Below, piece after piece: positions 37,521 through 50,239 of a stretch of 64,000 nucleotides of DNA. The DNA is from Warburgia ugandensis (lineage: Eukaryota; Streptophyta; Magnoliopsida; Canellales; Canellaceae): contig CP141126.1 in assembly GCA_035236585.1 (NCBI GenBank), forward strand, positions 68,797,414-68,861,413, read 5' to 3'. A program made the translations under genes and the position numbers. Every line of letters begins with the position of its first letter. Within the stretch, counting starts at the first letter, position 1. The notes below the pieces were generated by a model. That model did not search any database and was not told the DNA's origin. It was given only the letters and a program-made list of their open reading frames with translations.

Positions 37521-40240
37521 AAGACTGTGAACTTCCAGATCCAATTCCGGAGTCATCAGAACTCCAAATTGAGATCAGAAAGAAGATATGGAAAGCTTGA
37601 AACCTCTATTTTCTTATGAAATGATAAAATAGACATACTATTAAGTAAAAAAAATTTGTATTAAAGAAATAAGTTTCCAATTACCTAGATCTTCAAGATC
37701 TGAGATGATCATATCTTAAAAATATGTTTTAATAATGATATACCATTGAAATGAAGTGAGATCTACGGTTTAATTGGATATATATGAGATATATTAAGGG
37801 ATCTACCCATTATGGTAGAAAAACCCTAAAAATACAAAGGGACCCACTTGATCAATGAGATCAAGTGTGATCAGATCCTTGGGATAGAAAGAGTAAATGT
37901 TGGTATGATGAAATCCAAGGAAATCATGGATGGATTATGACAAAAATAGATCAATATGATCTTTTGACCTTAATAAAGAAAATTCTCTAAATATAACTAA
38001 TACCCTTAATCAAAGGAAAAAATCTAAGATCAAATGGTTGGATCATAAGTAAAGGTTTCTAAAAATGTTAATGTAATTAGTTTCATTTTATATAAGAACA
38101 TTTTAAATATGATTATGTTATAAAGCATGCTAGTATAACATTTAGACTTTAGCATGAATTGTGATTTCATTATTATCATAAGGTGCTAGATTTAATTATT
38201 TTAAGTACCTTGCCTCATTATCATTGAATGTTAAATTATGTAGTTTTATGCTTTGATTTTATAATTCATTTATGGTTAAATGTTATTAGTAGATTTACTT
38301 GTTATGAGATAAAGAGCATAAAACATCAAAAATATATTCTAATGAGAAAGTGGAGTTTCATTACACAGATAAGAATGGAGTACTTTTGACTTAATTAGTA
38401 AGGGCTATAGTTAGTAGGACAATATAAGGATTATCAAATCCTTGGCCCAAATTAAGAAAAGAATAATAAACCCCATCAATGACATTATAAATATTCATGG
38501 ACTTAATTAAAATCCATTAGAAAGACTACTTAGGGTAAACATGCTTATAGGAACCTTATGAAAGGTTGAGCTATGGTCATTCTAGTGAATGATGAACATA
38601 GTGGTTATGGGGGTTATCTAATAGAGCCTTGCTCTTCCCTACCTTCCGTTGACGTTTGTGAGGTCTAAACGCCTCCCTACATGAGGATTGAAGTAACCAC
38701 TTTGTGTTCACCCATTCAGCTTGTAAGCCTTAGCCAATTGGAAATAAGAGGAGCAGTTTAGATTTAGGCTTGAATAAGCTACTTTCAACAAGAACATTAA
38801 CTGGTTAAATAATAATAATAATAAGAGCATAAAAGGTTAGTAAATTACCTAACCCTAATAAAAATAGTAAGTAAGATAAGGATGATCAAACAAGATCCAT
38901 TAGATCTTGGATGATCAAGAACAATAAGAATAAGAACACTATATTGTACTTAGTATGCATGTTTATTAGTATACTTGTTATAGTTCATTAGATTAGATAA
39001 TCCAAACCCTTGATCAAAGATGATTCAAGGAAGAGAACCAAGATCATCCTCCATAGGGATGATCCAAGAACTGAACTTAGATCAAAGAAGAACTAGATGA
39101 TAGAAGATCTAGGACCTTGATCTTTATCAACATGTGTAGATTGTCAATCAAAGGATCTATGAAAAATCAAGATCAAGGAGATGGACATACAAAGACTTAG
39201 AGATAGAAAAATACTTAGATATGAATGATCTAAAGATCATTCTAAACATCAGATCTAGTGATCAATAGGATTGTTCATAATTTATATATTGACAATATGT
39301 ATGGATGTATAGATTACATACATCAGTCAGGATCATGGAAGATTGGGGAAAAGAGATCAATCCTTAAAGGTAGGAGGATTTGCTGAATGCATACATGATT
39401 GTACTCATGATCTTATGTTGACAAGAGTAATAATAATACTTCTATTAAATCTCTTGAAAACCTTATGACCCAACCAAACACATATAAGATGGTTAAGGAC
39501 TAAACTATAAGTAAATAGGGAACTAGAAAATATTTCAACCCTAAGTAAATAGACATATGGTCTGATATATATGAAATTTATTTTACATACAAGCTTGGAG
39601 GCTTGTGAGTTTGTTTTAATAGGCATAAGCCTGGGGGAATACTATTGCTAGAGGAGTCATGAGGGTTTGGCCACCCGCTCCTTGAAATTTGATGATGTGA
39701 TGATACCTTGCCCTAAGAGAGGCTACAAGTCGGGTGGTGGCAATTATGGGAAGGCCACCACTATGAAAGTCTTGCCCCCCTATACGGGCAGTGACATAAT
39801 ATTTTCCACCATGGTATCAGTGGTGAATAGGGCAGTTATGCGAGCGCGCTAGTACGGATTAGATTACAACATAGTAACCTTTCTGATTATTTTGCACTAT
39901 GATGCATATGAGAATAGGCATAGTGAAATGCCTTATGTTTTAGCATAATAAAATGCTAGGCAATTGTATATTACCAATATTTCCCAAGAAGGAAAATTTC
40001 CAGTATAATATTAGCTGTAATACTCAATTCTCAAAATGAAGAGAATTGATCAGCTTAGTTGGGAATGATATTTGATTACTTTCACAAATTTAACTGGTTT
40101 ACCCATGAAGGGTATGTATGTATATAGATATACATAACTCACAAAGTAAAGAGTATGTTTAAGGATAATGAGATTATGAAGTATTGGGATTACCTTGTCA
40201 ATTATTATGTTTCTTGAATCCCCTACCAAGCATTGCTTAC

Positions 40241-40269
40241 TGAGATATTGTACTTGTTGCAATATCTCA
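40241..40269 (+). other. Conserved LTR hairpin, A1
   Basis: TGAGATATTG (40241-40250) and CAATATCTCA (40260-40269) form a perfect 10 bp stem with a 9 nt loop, 406 bp before the LTR end and about 200 bp before AATAAA. Confidence 0.78.
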
Positions 40270-40680
40270 GATACAGGGAAGGAGAGTTAGGAGCTGAAGA
40301 CTATAGAAGACTTGAAGAGAATAATCTTCAAGGTATACCCTTGAAGACATGTATTTTCCTTTGTTGAGAGTTTTATTGTATGGTGAGCTTGTGTTTTGGA
40401 TTATGTAATTTGGACAAGGATTGTACTAGATTTGGCTGTACTGTGAACCACTGGATGGATCCTGGAGTTTAATAAAAGTATATTCCTTCAATGGAATTTT
40501 ATTTTGTACACAAATTGTACTTATGTTATGTATGAAGTGGTGACTTGGGTTTTCAAAACAAGTTCTAAAGAAAAGAATTTTCGTTGCTCTGTTTTGAGAA
40601 AAAAATTTACACTCTTAAGGGCCCTGCCTTTCAAAATACTTTACAAATCATCCTTCAAAAACCCGGGTCGTCACACATTT

Positions 40681-40830
40681 AACCATCCATTCATACGACT
40701 TATCTAACTTTCCCAAACTTCATGTGATTCTCTCTTATCTCATTCCATTCCCCTTTATCTACACTAGTCTTTGTCCTTATCTCTTTCCATCTCATTATTT
40801 TCTTCTTATATTTTCTCTCATTTCTTTACA
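40681..40830. other. Spacer between two solo LTRs
   Basis: About 150 bp of pyrimidine-rich DNA, the piece of the original target that lay between the two insertion points. No feature is seen in it. Confidence 0.85.
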
Positions 40831-41411
40831 TACTCTGTAATAACCCCAAATTTTGTTAATTAATTGAGAAAATCAATTTAGTTTGAATTTTTAGAAATTT
40901 TGGGCTGGAATATTAGGTTATTCAAAATTCCCTTTTTTATAAAGATTAAAAATTAATTTAAAACTTATAAATTATGAATGTACTTGAAAAGCTAATAGAA
41001 ATGGCACTAAGTATGTTCAATTCTGAGTTAAAATAAAAAATCCCTAATTTTCTATATTTTTATGAATAAAAGGGTAAAATGGTAATTTTACCATAACCGA
41101 GACCTAAGACATCAATATTTAGAATGTACTTAGAAATATGAATCCAACGCCACTAAGCACTCTCAATTCTGAGTTCGGGAGAATAAAATGATTTTTCTCC
41201 ACAAAAGGGCAAAATGGTCCTTCTATACCCTGTGGAACCCACAAGGGGCCCACAAATGAATCCAATGGCCAGAAAACATGTAATGACTAGTCAAACCACT
41301 ACCAGCTGCTAGTGGAGAAGGAGGTGGTAGTAGAGGATCCAATGTTAATTTAATATTTAAAAGAATTAAAACATGATTATTATAAGTAATTATGAAAATT
41401 TCAAAAACATC

Positions 41412-41419
41412 TATAAATA
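41412..41419 (+). promoter_or_regulatory. LTR TATA box (A2)
   Basis: TATAAATA, 576 bp from the LTR start, matching A1. Confidence 0.7.
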
Positions 41420-43812
41420 CATCTCCAAAAATGATCATTAAAATTCTCATGAAATCATCTTGCTTAGTTTGAAAAACCAAATCTAGATTCCTTCCCAAAA
41501 TTCCAAAACTCCCAAAAATCTCCCTTATTGCACTTTCTCTCTCCTCTCTCAAATTGGAACAAAAGACCTAAATTCAATTAAGCACTCTATTCCAAATTGA
41601 ATCTCAAAAATCACACCATTCAAATTGTCCTAGACTACCTAATCTACAAAACCCCAAATCAATTTTAAGATCCAATGGTGCAATCAACGGAAAATCACAA
41701 AACAAGCGACTATCGGGCTATCTTATCATCAAAGGGTATTTATTTCAAATTGGGTTTCAAATCTATATTTGTTCTCCAATCAAGTGGGTGGAACCACTTC
41801 TTATACTTATTTCATGTTGTTCTATATAATTTTATTTTTCCATATTTAGTTTTAGGTTAAAGTTTATAAAAATAAATAAGGGCCAGAACCTTTCAATTCT
41901 AGATGATGGAGGGCTCATATGGAAAATCTAAGTGTCCAATAGATCCAAAAGGGTCCAAAATCCCTAGGTTAGAAATTTCAAGAATTTTTATCAAGTTTTG
42001 AGCCCTTAATTGTAAAGGGATTGATTGGACATTCAAAAAGGGACTGTCCAATCTCCCAAATTGGATTGGCTCCCGGGAGGCATTGCAAAATGCTGCACAG
42101 AAATGTCCCATGCGGGAGCATTTCCGTATGTGTGAGCCACATACGACACCATTCTGATAACGTTGGTCCTTGGGGAGCACGTTATGCATGCATCCCAGTG
42201 ACAGGCGCGCAGTGACTGCTTTGCCCAACCATATCCATTTGATCAATCTGGGCCGTTCGTTCCACTAGGCCCAGATCAAATCTAGACCCTATTAATGACT
42301 GTGAACTTTACAGTTCAATTGTAGAGCCATCTGACCCCCAAATTGAGATCAGAAAGAAGCTATGGAAAGCTTATAACTTATATTTTCTTTTGAAATCATA
42401 ACATTTAGAAAATTCTTTATGAAACTTTCTGTATTTAAGAATTAAGCTTCTAATTTTTATGATTTTCAATATCTGAGATGATTAGATCTCTGAGATTTGA
42501 TTTATTGATGATATAATGTTGAAATAAAGTGATATCCATGACTTATTTGGACAGATCTAAGATAAATTAAGGGATCTACCCTTGATGATAGAAAAACCTT
42601 AAAATTATAAAAGGACCTACTTGATCAATAAGATCAAGTATGATCATACCCTTGGGATGGATTAAACGAATGATGTTATGATGGAATCCATTGAGATTAT
42701 GGATTGAATATGACAAAAGCAAAGGGAAATGATCTTGGACCTTAATGGAGTAAAAGCCCAAAAATTAATTAAAACTCTTGATTAAAAGGAAAAGATCTAA
42801 GATCTAATGGTTAGATCATAAGTAAAGGTTTCTAATAATCTTAATCTAATTAGTTTCATTGTCTTTTATTTGATAATAGTATTGTAAATGTGCTTTATGT
42901 TGTAAATTAGGAAGTATGATAGTATAATTCTTAAATGTTAGCATGCTATGTTCTATATGTTATTAGTTTGTCATTAGATTGATAGATTTAACTACCTTAA
43001 GGCCATGTTAGTTTAAGCCTGATTCCATGTATTTTATAACTTAGGATCCATGTTAGTATATTAGAGTATAAATGCCCTTAGAATGATATAGATGTACAAT
43101 TCTCTTATGATTTAAAGTGTAAGATTATTTGAATTGTCAAAGTATAATATAAGCATCTTAATTGTCTTTAAGTTAGTAGATATAATTTTTTAATTAGTGG
43201 TTATGTCCCAATATTCATAAATCACCAAAAATGAAATCCAATGAAATAGAGATTCATGGACAATTAAGATGAGTGAATGACTTGGACTTAAGATTAGTAA
43301 GGGCTATAGTTAGTAGGACAATATAAGGATTATCAAATCCTTGGCCCAAACTAGGAGAATAATATACCTCATGAATGACATTTTAAATTTTCATGGACTT
43401 AATTAAAATCAATTAGAAAGAGTACTTATTGTTAACATGCTCATAGGAACCTTATGAAAGGTAGAACATCGAGGTTAAGAGGGTTTTCTAATAGAGCCTC
43501 GCTCTTCCCCTACCTTTCGTTGACATTTGTGAGGTCTAAACACCTCCTTACAAGAGGATTGAAATAACTACTTTTTGTTCACCCATTCAACTAGTACGCC
43601 TTAGCCAATTGGAAATAAGAGGAACAGTCTAGACTTAGGCTAAAATAAGTTATCTTCAACTAGTAAAACATTAACTGGTTGAATAATAATAATAAGAGTA
43701 TAAATGATAAGTAAATTATGTAATCCTAATAAAAATTGTAAGTAAGATAAGGATGAATAGGATCTTGAATGATCAAGAACAATAAAAAGAAATAAATACT
43801 TCTTGATGATGA

Positions 43813-43840
43813 TATATATGTATATATATATATATATTGC
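43813..43840. repeat. (AT)n microsatellite in A2
   Basis: ATATATATGTATATATATATATA-type run of about 28 bp. A1 has no such run at the equivalent place, so it expanded in A2 only. Confidence 0.9.
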
Positions 43841-45450
43841 TTGTAACTTAGATCAAATAGAATATAAGATCTTAGATAAAAAAGAAGATCTGAACCCTTG
43901 ATCAATTATGATTCAAGGAAGAGAACCAAGATCATCCTCCTTAGGGATGATGAAACAACTAAACTTAGATCAAAGAAGAACTAGATGATAGAATATGTAA
44001 GCCCTTGATCTTTGTCAACAAGTATAAATTGTTGATCAAAGATCTATGAAAGATCAAGATCAAAGAAAGGAATACACAAAGACTTAGAATAGAAAATACT
44101 TAGATCTGAAAGATTAGAAGATCATTCTAACCATTAGATCTATTGATCAAGAGGATAAACACTATCTAAGGAAGATAGATCATGATAAGACACAAGATTT
44201 ACATCTTTTCCATCAAAGGACAAGATTAGACAAAGAACATAGATAGGATAAAAAATATAAGATTATTCAAATTGTATATATATTGATAGTATGTAAGGAT
44301 TTATAGATTTCATACATCAGTTAAGATCATGGAAGATCTGAAGAGATGGATCACTACATGAAGGTAGGAGGATTTTATGAAGGCATCTACATGAGAAGTA
44401 CATGTTGTGTACATGATCTTATGTTTGGAAATGTTGACAAGTATAATGTACATGCTTGTATTAAACCCATTGAAAACCCTTATGATCCAACCAAAACACA
44501 TATAAAATGGTTAAGTTATAATTGAGAAAAACCCTAAGTGAATAGGAAACTAGAAAGTATTCCAGCCCTAAGTAAACAGACAAATGGTTAAGTTATATAT
44601 TGATAAGTATAAAATCAATACATGAGAATCATTCATATAGAATGGTGATCCCTATACTTGTATGAACATGGGTATCATTCATTGTAAATGATGATCCCTA
44701 AGTTTGAAGTGAAATCCTATCCTCAGTATAAGAATAGCAAAATATGAGGATGATTTTATAAACAGACAAGACGTTTGATAAGTAAAAAGATTACTTTACA
44801 TAGAAGTATGGAGGCTTGTGGTTTTATTTTAAACAGGCATAGGCCTGGGGATGCTATGCTAGGAGAGTAGTAGGGTTTGCTACCTGCTCTTTGAAATGTG
44901 ATATATATGATGATACCATGCCCAAAGAGAGGCAAAATATCAGGAGTATGAATATGGAAAGGCCACCATTGTGACAATCTGTCTACTCATATAGACATAA
45001 TGTAGATGATTTTCCACACTTGGTATCCGTGGAGTATGAAAGCAATTATCTAAGCACACTAGTATGGATCAGACTACAACATAGTAGTCCTTTGAGCATT
45101 TTTGCATGCATGGCATAGTGAAATACCTTATGATATGGCCTAATGAGATGCCGTGTAATTGTGGATTACTGATACTACCCAAATGAGGGAGTATTTTTAA
45201 TAGAATCAAGATAATTTATCAACTCAGCATAAGCTGGATATGATTATGTTTTGAGATATAAACTATTTTTCATAGTTTTGATCGTATGTATATATCTATA
45301 CACAGTATACCATATGTATGGGTAAGGATGTACATATATGACAAACTAAAGAGATTGCTCCACGAGTATGAATAATGGGATTATGAAGTATTAGGATTAC
45401 ACTGTCAAAGTTTTATGTTTCTTGAATCCCCTACTAAGCATATCTTGCAA

Positions 45451-45484
45451 AGATATTGTAAATGTTTTAATCTTTATAATATCT
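45451..45484 (+). other. Conserved LTR hairpin, A2
   Basis: AGATATTGTA (45451-45460) and TATAATATCT (45475-45484) pair over 10 positions, one of them a G-U pair. The outer TGAG side is altered in this copy. Confidence 0.6.
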
Positions 45485-45917
45485 CAGATACAAAGAAGGA
45501 GAATTAGGAGCTCAAGACTTAAGAAGATTTGGAAGAATAATCAATCAGGGCATATCCCTTAAAGACATGTATTTTCATTTGAGAGCATTGTATTGTATTG
45601 AGGGTTTTTAATGCATAGTGAAGTTTGAAATTTGGATTATATAATTTGGACAAGCATTGTACTGATACTAGGTAGTACTATGAACCACTAGATGGATTTT
45701 GGAATTTAATAAAAATATATTCCTTCAATGGAATTTTATCTTGTACAAAAATTCTACTTATGTTATGTATGAAGTGATGACTTGGGTTTTTCAAAACAAG
45801 TTTTAAAGAAAAGAATTTTTGCTGCTTTGTTTTACGAAATACTTTTACTACTAAGGGCCCTGCCTTTGAAAAATGTATCACAAAATGTGTTACAAAAACC
45901 TGGGTTGTCACATACTC

Positions 45918-47435
45918 ACCTAAATCCCACGTCTCATAGTCTTTCTTTCTCCTAAAAATTCAAACCAATTTCTATCCTTAATGCATTCCATGCCTCTTTC
46001 CCCTCCTTCACTCTCTATCTTATCTCAACTTTCTTATCTCTCACTCAAATCTCCCAGATAGCACATGATCTCAACCATCCATTTACTATGGCTTTCTATA
46101 TAAAAGAAGGCGAAGAGAAGAAGAAATATCTCTTATGCTTCCCTAGATCTCAAAGCATTAACCTAGAGAAATAGAGGGAGAGATATCACTCCAACCTTCC
46201 TTTTGTTAGGTTTGTATGCCCACACCCTTTGGATTCAAATTAACAGTTGCAACCATTCCCAATCTTCCATTCTTTTTGAGGAGAAGAAGATGAAGCTAAG
46301 TGTTAGAGGTAGTGGTGCACTCACCTTCATAGTGGTAACTTGCATCCCTAGTAGGAAGCACCTCTCCTAAACAACTCTTCTCTTCTCCAAAAGTGGAATG
46401 TAACCATTTCTCCTTCTCCCATTCATCTTATCCTATCCAAGTGGGATGCTCCATCCTTACTTCTCTTTCTTTCAGGCCCTTACTTTCTTTTTGTTCCATG
46501 CCATTCTCCTATCCCTTTGATTATTCCACGTTCTTCCCATCTTCCAATCCCTAGTCCTAGATGTCCCATTCTTTGCTTACCTACACAACTATTGCTTGTT
46601 TTCCTTCCATGGATACCACCATAATAGACCTATAGCACCACTTTCCTATGCTTTCATTCCCCTTAGGCACCTACTTTCTAGTATGCTCTTCCATCCTTGT
46701 TTTCATCCCTTTGTTTTGTGCATACTCCTCCACTAACTCTCTTCTTGGAGTTCTAGTAGGGAGAAGCATACACATACATTCATTTTCTCCATTCTCTTAC
46801 TATTTTTCCTTGGAGTTCAGGAACATTTGGAAAGGAAAAGAAAACCTTGCACCTCTTTCTATGGCTGCCAAGGTCTCTTCTTCTTAAAAGGAGGTTTGGG
46901 TTATGGTTTGATGTTCTTTTGGGTATGTGGCATTGGGTTATTCCCTCTTTTCTTGTCTGTTACACTCATAGTGCCTAAATAAGTAAAAAGAGTCAAATTA
47001 ATGATCAAAGCTTGGTAGTAATTTACTGTATGTCAAGTTGAAGTGAACTGCATAGGTCATTATTGAGTGACATAGCAAGGGAGTCCTATAGCAGAAGCTC
47101 AAGCTCAAAAATAGGAAGTTTACATTATTTGCTTTTCTTTGTTTCTTTTTCCTTTCTTTATGTACTCAATTCCATTGTACGAAGTTAATATTAAATAAAT
47201 TTCTTTCTTTCTTTTAAGTTCCTAGATATTATGTTTATGCTTAAGTTCCCTCCTTTATTTTATTAACTTTATTAGTAGTTCTTTGTTTATTTTAAACCAT
47301 TGGCTAGGTTAAAGTAGGTTAATCTAGCTTTTAGTTGAATTCTCATTAGCCAAGAGTTTTTGTGGATCAACCCATATTTGCTAAGGGTATGCTATAATAG
47401 ACCCGTGCACTAGTGGTTAATTTCAAAATACATCA
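45918..47435 (+). other. Family D-like LTR tail, no gene
   Basis: Continuation of the target interrupted by A1 and A2. It has a TATA box at 46097, a long CT-rich leader, a TGAGTGACATAGCAAGGGAG segment near 47064, a TTAATAAAT-type stretch near 47190 and an end region with AATAGACCCGTGCAC (about 47396). The part from 47025 is similar to 3100-3655. I read it as the second half of a Tat-like LTR. The open frame at 46648-46887 is leucine/serine-rich, unconserved, and not called as a gene. Confidence 0.5.
46097..46105 (+). promoter_or_regulatory. TATA box of family D LTR
   Basis: TATATAAAA preceded by GGCTTTC and followed by GAAGGCGAAG. A good match to a plant core promoter, in the right place for a Tat-like LTR; use is not shown. 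Confidence 0.5.
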
Positions 47436-47540
47436 TACACCTACCTTAGTGATTGCTAAGATCAAGTCTTAAAGATGTTTTAGTGGCTTAGATCTAGTCT
47501 TTAACCTTGCAAATGCTAAGATATAGCTTGAAATGTAACT
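47436..47540 (+). repeat. Two units of the 60 bp minisatellite
   Basis: Two copies of the unit found at 34200-34640, sharing GATTGCTAAGATCAAG, then GTGGCTTAGATCTAGTC and ATGCTAAGATATAGC. They follow the end of the family D LTR-like sequence, which ties the two locations to the same element family. Confidence 0.75.
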
Positions 47541-47810
47541 AGGGATGATGATCCATCTCAAATCCAAGTAATTTAGCCTGTAAACAAATCAAAGGTCTTA
47601 ATCCATCTCAAATCCAAGTGATCTAGCCTAAAGCAAATCGAATGACATGATATCCTAAAACCAAACCTAAGTCCATGATCCATTTCAAATCTAACTGAGC
47701 TAGCCTAAAAACAAATCAAAATCCATGACCCATTCCAGATCTAGGTGATCTATTCTAGAACCAAATCCAAATCTAGGATCTATCCCAAATCCACATGATT
47801 AGCGCAAAAG
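47541..47810 (+). repeat. Degenerate minisatellite, unit about 50 bp
   Basis: At least four copies of a unit with GATCCATCTCAAATCCAAGTGATCTAGCC then AAACAAATC-type wording, in pieces of at most 20 bases: ATCCATCTCAAATCCAAG, GATCTAGCCTAAA, AACAAATCAAA. It may be a further derivative of the 60 bp unit, with which it shares CTAGCCTAAAAACAA. Confidence 0.7.
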
Positions 47811-48002
47811 CTTAAACCTATGGTCATGATTGATCCACCCTAAAGTAAACCCAAATTCATGTAGCTCAAGTTTGACCACTAAGAGCGATCTATTCTAAGA
47901 TACCATCTACAACGAATAGCTAATGGTCGCATGTCATCATGCAAAGGTGTTAGCACACTAATTATACTAGTTTCATTGCCATGTTGGAAAATTAAATTTT
48001 TT

Positions 48003-48440
48003 TACATGTATAATCCATGCAAAGATTGCAGCCCTAATTAGATGATCCATGCAAAAGAAAATATTTTACTTGGATGGTCCATGCAAAAGCAATAGCCCTA
48101 CTTGGACAATCCATAAAATTAATAATATTTATGTGGATAGTCTATGCAAAGGTCAAAGTCCTACTTGAAGATCCATGCACACAATAAAATTCTACAAGAA
48201 TAGTCCATGCAAAGGTTGTAGCCCTCTTTGTATAATTCATAAAACAATAATATTTTATGTGGATCATCCATGCAAAGGTCATAAGCCTCTATTTGGATAA
48301 TTCATGCAAATGTGGCCATGAACTCCTCCACAATATTTTACATGAATAATTCATACGAAAATGTTCATGAATGGTTCCATGACATTTTACATAAATAATG
48401 CACGTAAATGTGGCCATGCACAACTCTAATGATATTTTCC
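48003..48440 (+). repeat. Minisatellite, 32 bp monomer in about 64 bp dimers
   Basis: About twelve monomers of roughly 32 bp, each starting near AT(A/G)(A/G)TCCATGCAAA. Two kinds alternate: one continues with GTTGTAGCCCTACTTGG, the other with ACAATAATATTTTATGTGG. The last units are longer (about 48 bp) and read ATTCATGCAAATGTGGCCATGAAC. Confidence 0.85.
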
Positions 48441-50239
48441 AAAAGTGGATAATCTTAACTTCATGTCACCAGCTATAAGAGTCAATGATAATTCTAACAT
48501 GCTAGATCCCATCTAGGCTCGAACCTTAAGCTGATGATGATTCTAGTAATGCAAACCTTGTAATGGAGAGTGGTTATAAGACATGGACTCTAGTTATGGA
48601 CCCCATTTATATTCTCTATCTTAGAAAGACATGCCAAGACTCCAATAGAGTTAAACCTTATGCCACCTTAAAAAGTCATTTGGTCAATGATAATATACAT
48701 TCCTTGTCCTCCATGCTCTATGTCCTATGTCATTACACATCTCATAAAAATATACAAAAAGGATATTTCTATTTGCTTGAGGGTAGGATAAATCTACCTA
48801 TGCCTAAATAATAAAATAAAGAAAATGTTGAGATTAAATAGAGAGACTTCAAAAGTCACATACTCTTATCAAATTAAGGTAATACTTTGAAAGACATCCT
48901 TATATATTAACAATTGACTAGATTTTTCATAAAACTAAATCAGCAACTAAATGTCATTGTAAAATTATTCAAACAACTTTTGATCCAAAGTCATAGTGAA
49001 GACATACAAAAGCATGGAAGCCACTTCTTCATATTTGGTCATATACAGCCAACCTCTAATTAAGTGTCTTTTCTTTGTTCCATCTATGTGTATTTAGTAA
49101 TTGAAGGAGTATCTTTATGTAATCAGTAATCAAAGGGTTGTCTCTATGTATTCAGTTGACAAAGGAATGTAACTAAAAGCCACTATTGATTAGAAATGTA
49201 ATCACAACACTTGATGTAATTAGAGGAATGTACTCATAATAACTAAAAGAGTGAAAATAATATAAGAACCCTTGACTCTACCTCGAGGGAAATCGACCCT
49301 CAGTTCCCATTAAGTGATTAATTATGCATCCCACACATGCAAAATTTGATAGGGAGAAAGGATCTTTTTCTTTGTTTAATTTAATGTATTCAACGAAAAT
49401 GTAACTAATGGCCATTAGAGTTGGAGGAATGTACTCACAATATTTGAATACAATTAAACCCCTTTCTCCTAGTAGAGATTTGCTCTTCATGTTTTCTTAT
49501 GTGAATTTACTCTTATCACACACGTGAAATTTGAAGTTGACAGAATTCTTGCATGCTTAGTGGGACATTGTCTTATGGTTGTTTGTGTTATCTTCCCTTT
49601 TTAGGAAAGATGACCAATATTTTGATTAGTGGTTTTCTAGTTAGCGACATATTTATAACACTACAAATAACCAATGAAGGAGTTGTCATCGCTTACATGG
49701 TGGGCTCTACTATGACTAGATCTTGCTCAGTTTTATTCAAGTAGGCTAGGTTGATGTGTGAATGTAAGAAGCACCAAAGTAAGCTATTGCTAAGAAGAAG
49801 GGAATGCCATCACAATATATGATTTCCAGCCAAAAGCTCCTCTAGTCCAAAGGAAGGTTGTTCCAGTCCAAACAATAGCCACCTCTTAACCAAGAGGTGC
49901 TCATACTCTTGAAACAAAAATAAAGGAATAAGTCCCAATCCTAACCAGTTTGCTTCCAAAATAAAAGAAGACTTCAGAAATAGAAACACGGGAATCAGTC
50001 CCAATCCTAAACAATTTGGTTTATAAAGAATGGAAGGCTCATCTAGCTACATTCGCACCCTTAAGCAAGGCCGAAACTGAAATCTCAACAACTCATGCTG
50101 TGATGAGGAGGAATAATAGGGGACATCAAGATCAGATATAAAGAGTTAGGCATCTTCAACTATGCAAAGATTATAGTTTGAACAGGAGCTAACACTTTTC
50201 TTGAAAGGTGAGTTTTCACCCATACCATTGAAGGATCCT
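48441..50239. other. Unclassified noncoding DNA
   Basis: No gene is supported. The open frame at 48563-48811 has no recognisable motif. A TTGCATGCTTAGTGGGACATTG segment lies in pieces at 49550-49572 and resembles, in degenerate form, the leader that follows the LTR in Tat/Retand-type elements. Positions 49880-50010 contain a near-duplicated AAGTCCCAATCCTAA segment. Neither is firm. Confidence 0.4.

Larger units (their letters stand above)
35983..40680 (+). mobile_element. Giant solo LTR A1, target duplication CATTT
   Basis: The LTR proper is 35988-40675 (4688 bp), from TGTAGTAACCCC to CCCGGGTCGTCACA. CATTT precedes it (35983-35987) and follows it (40676-40680), a perfect target duplication. 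No primer site follows, so it is a solo LTR. Inside it are a TATA box at 36597, a CpG-dense block at 37190-37520, a hairpin at 40241-40269, and AATAAA at 40471-40476 about 200 bp before the end. It aligns along its length with 40836-45912 and, in reverse, with 50245-55469, whose interior is a Tekay/Del-type chromovirus. The small open frames inside are not conserved between copies. Confidence 0.95.
40831..45917 (+). mobile_element. Giant solo LTR A2, target duplication TACTC
   Basis: The LTR proper is 40836-45912 (5077 bp), from TGTAATAACCCC to TGGGTTGTCACA, flanked on both sides by TACTC (40831-40835 and 45913-45917). Like A1 it has no primer site or interior. Landmarks are a TATA box at 41412, a block at 42050-42230 equivalent to the CpG block of A1, a hairpin at 45451-45484, AATAAA at 45718-45723 and an AT microsatellite at 43813-43840. 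It is in the same orientation as A1 but has a different target duplication, so it is a separate insertion. Confidence 0.95.

Noticed and set aside
39667-39852. Open frame of 61 codons starting MATRSLKFDD
   Set aside because: It lies inside solo LTR A1 and is not kept in A2 or A3.
47436-48440. Regularly spaced repeats resembling a CRISPR array
   Set aside because: Units are contiguous and degenerate with no unique spacers, and the setting is plant retroelement DNA.
48563-48811. Possible host gene exon of 82 codons
   Set aside because: No recognisable motif, no flanking exons or splice signals, AT-rich repeat context.
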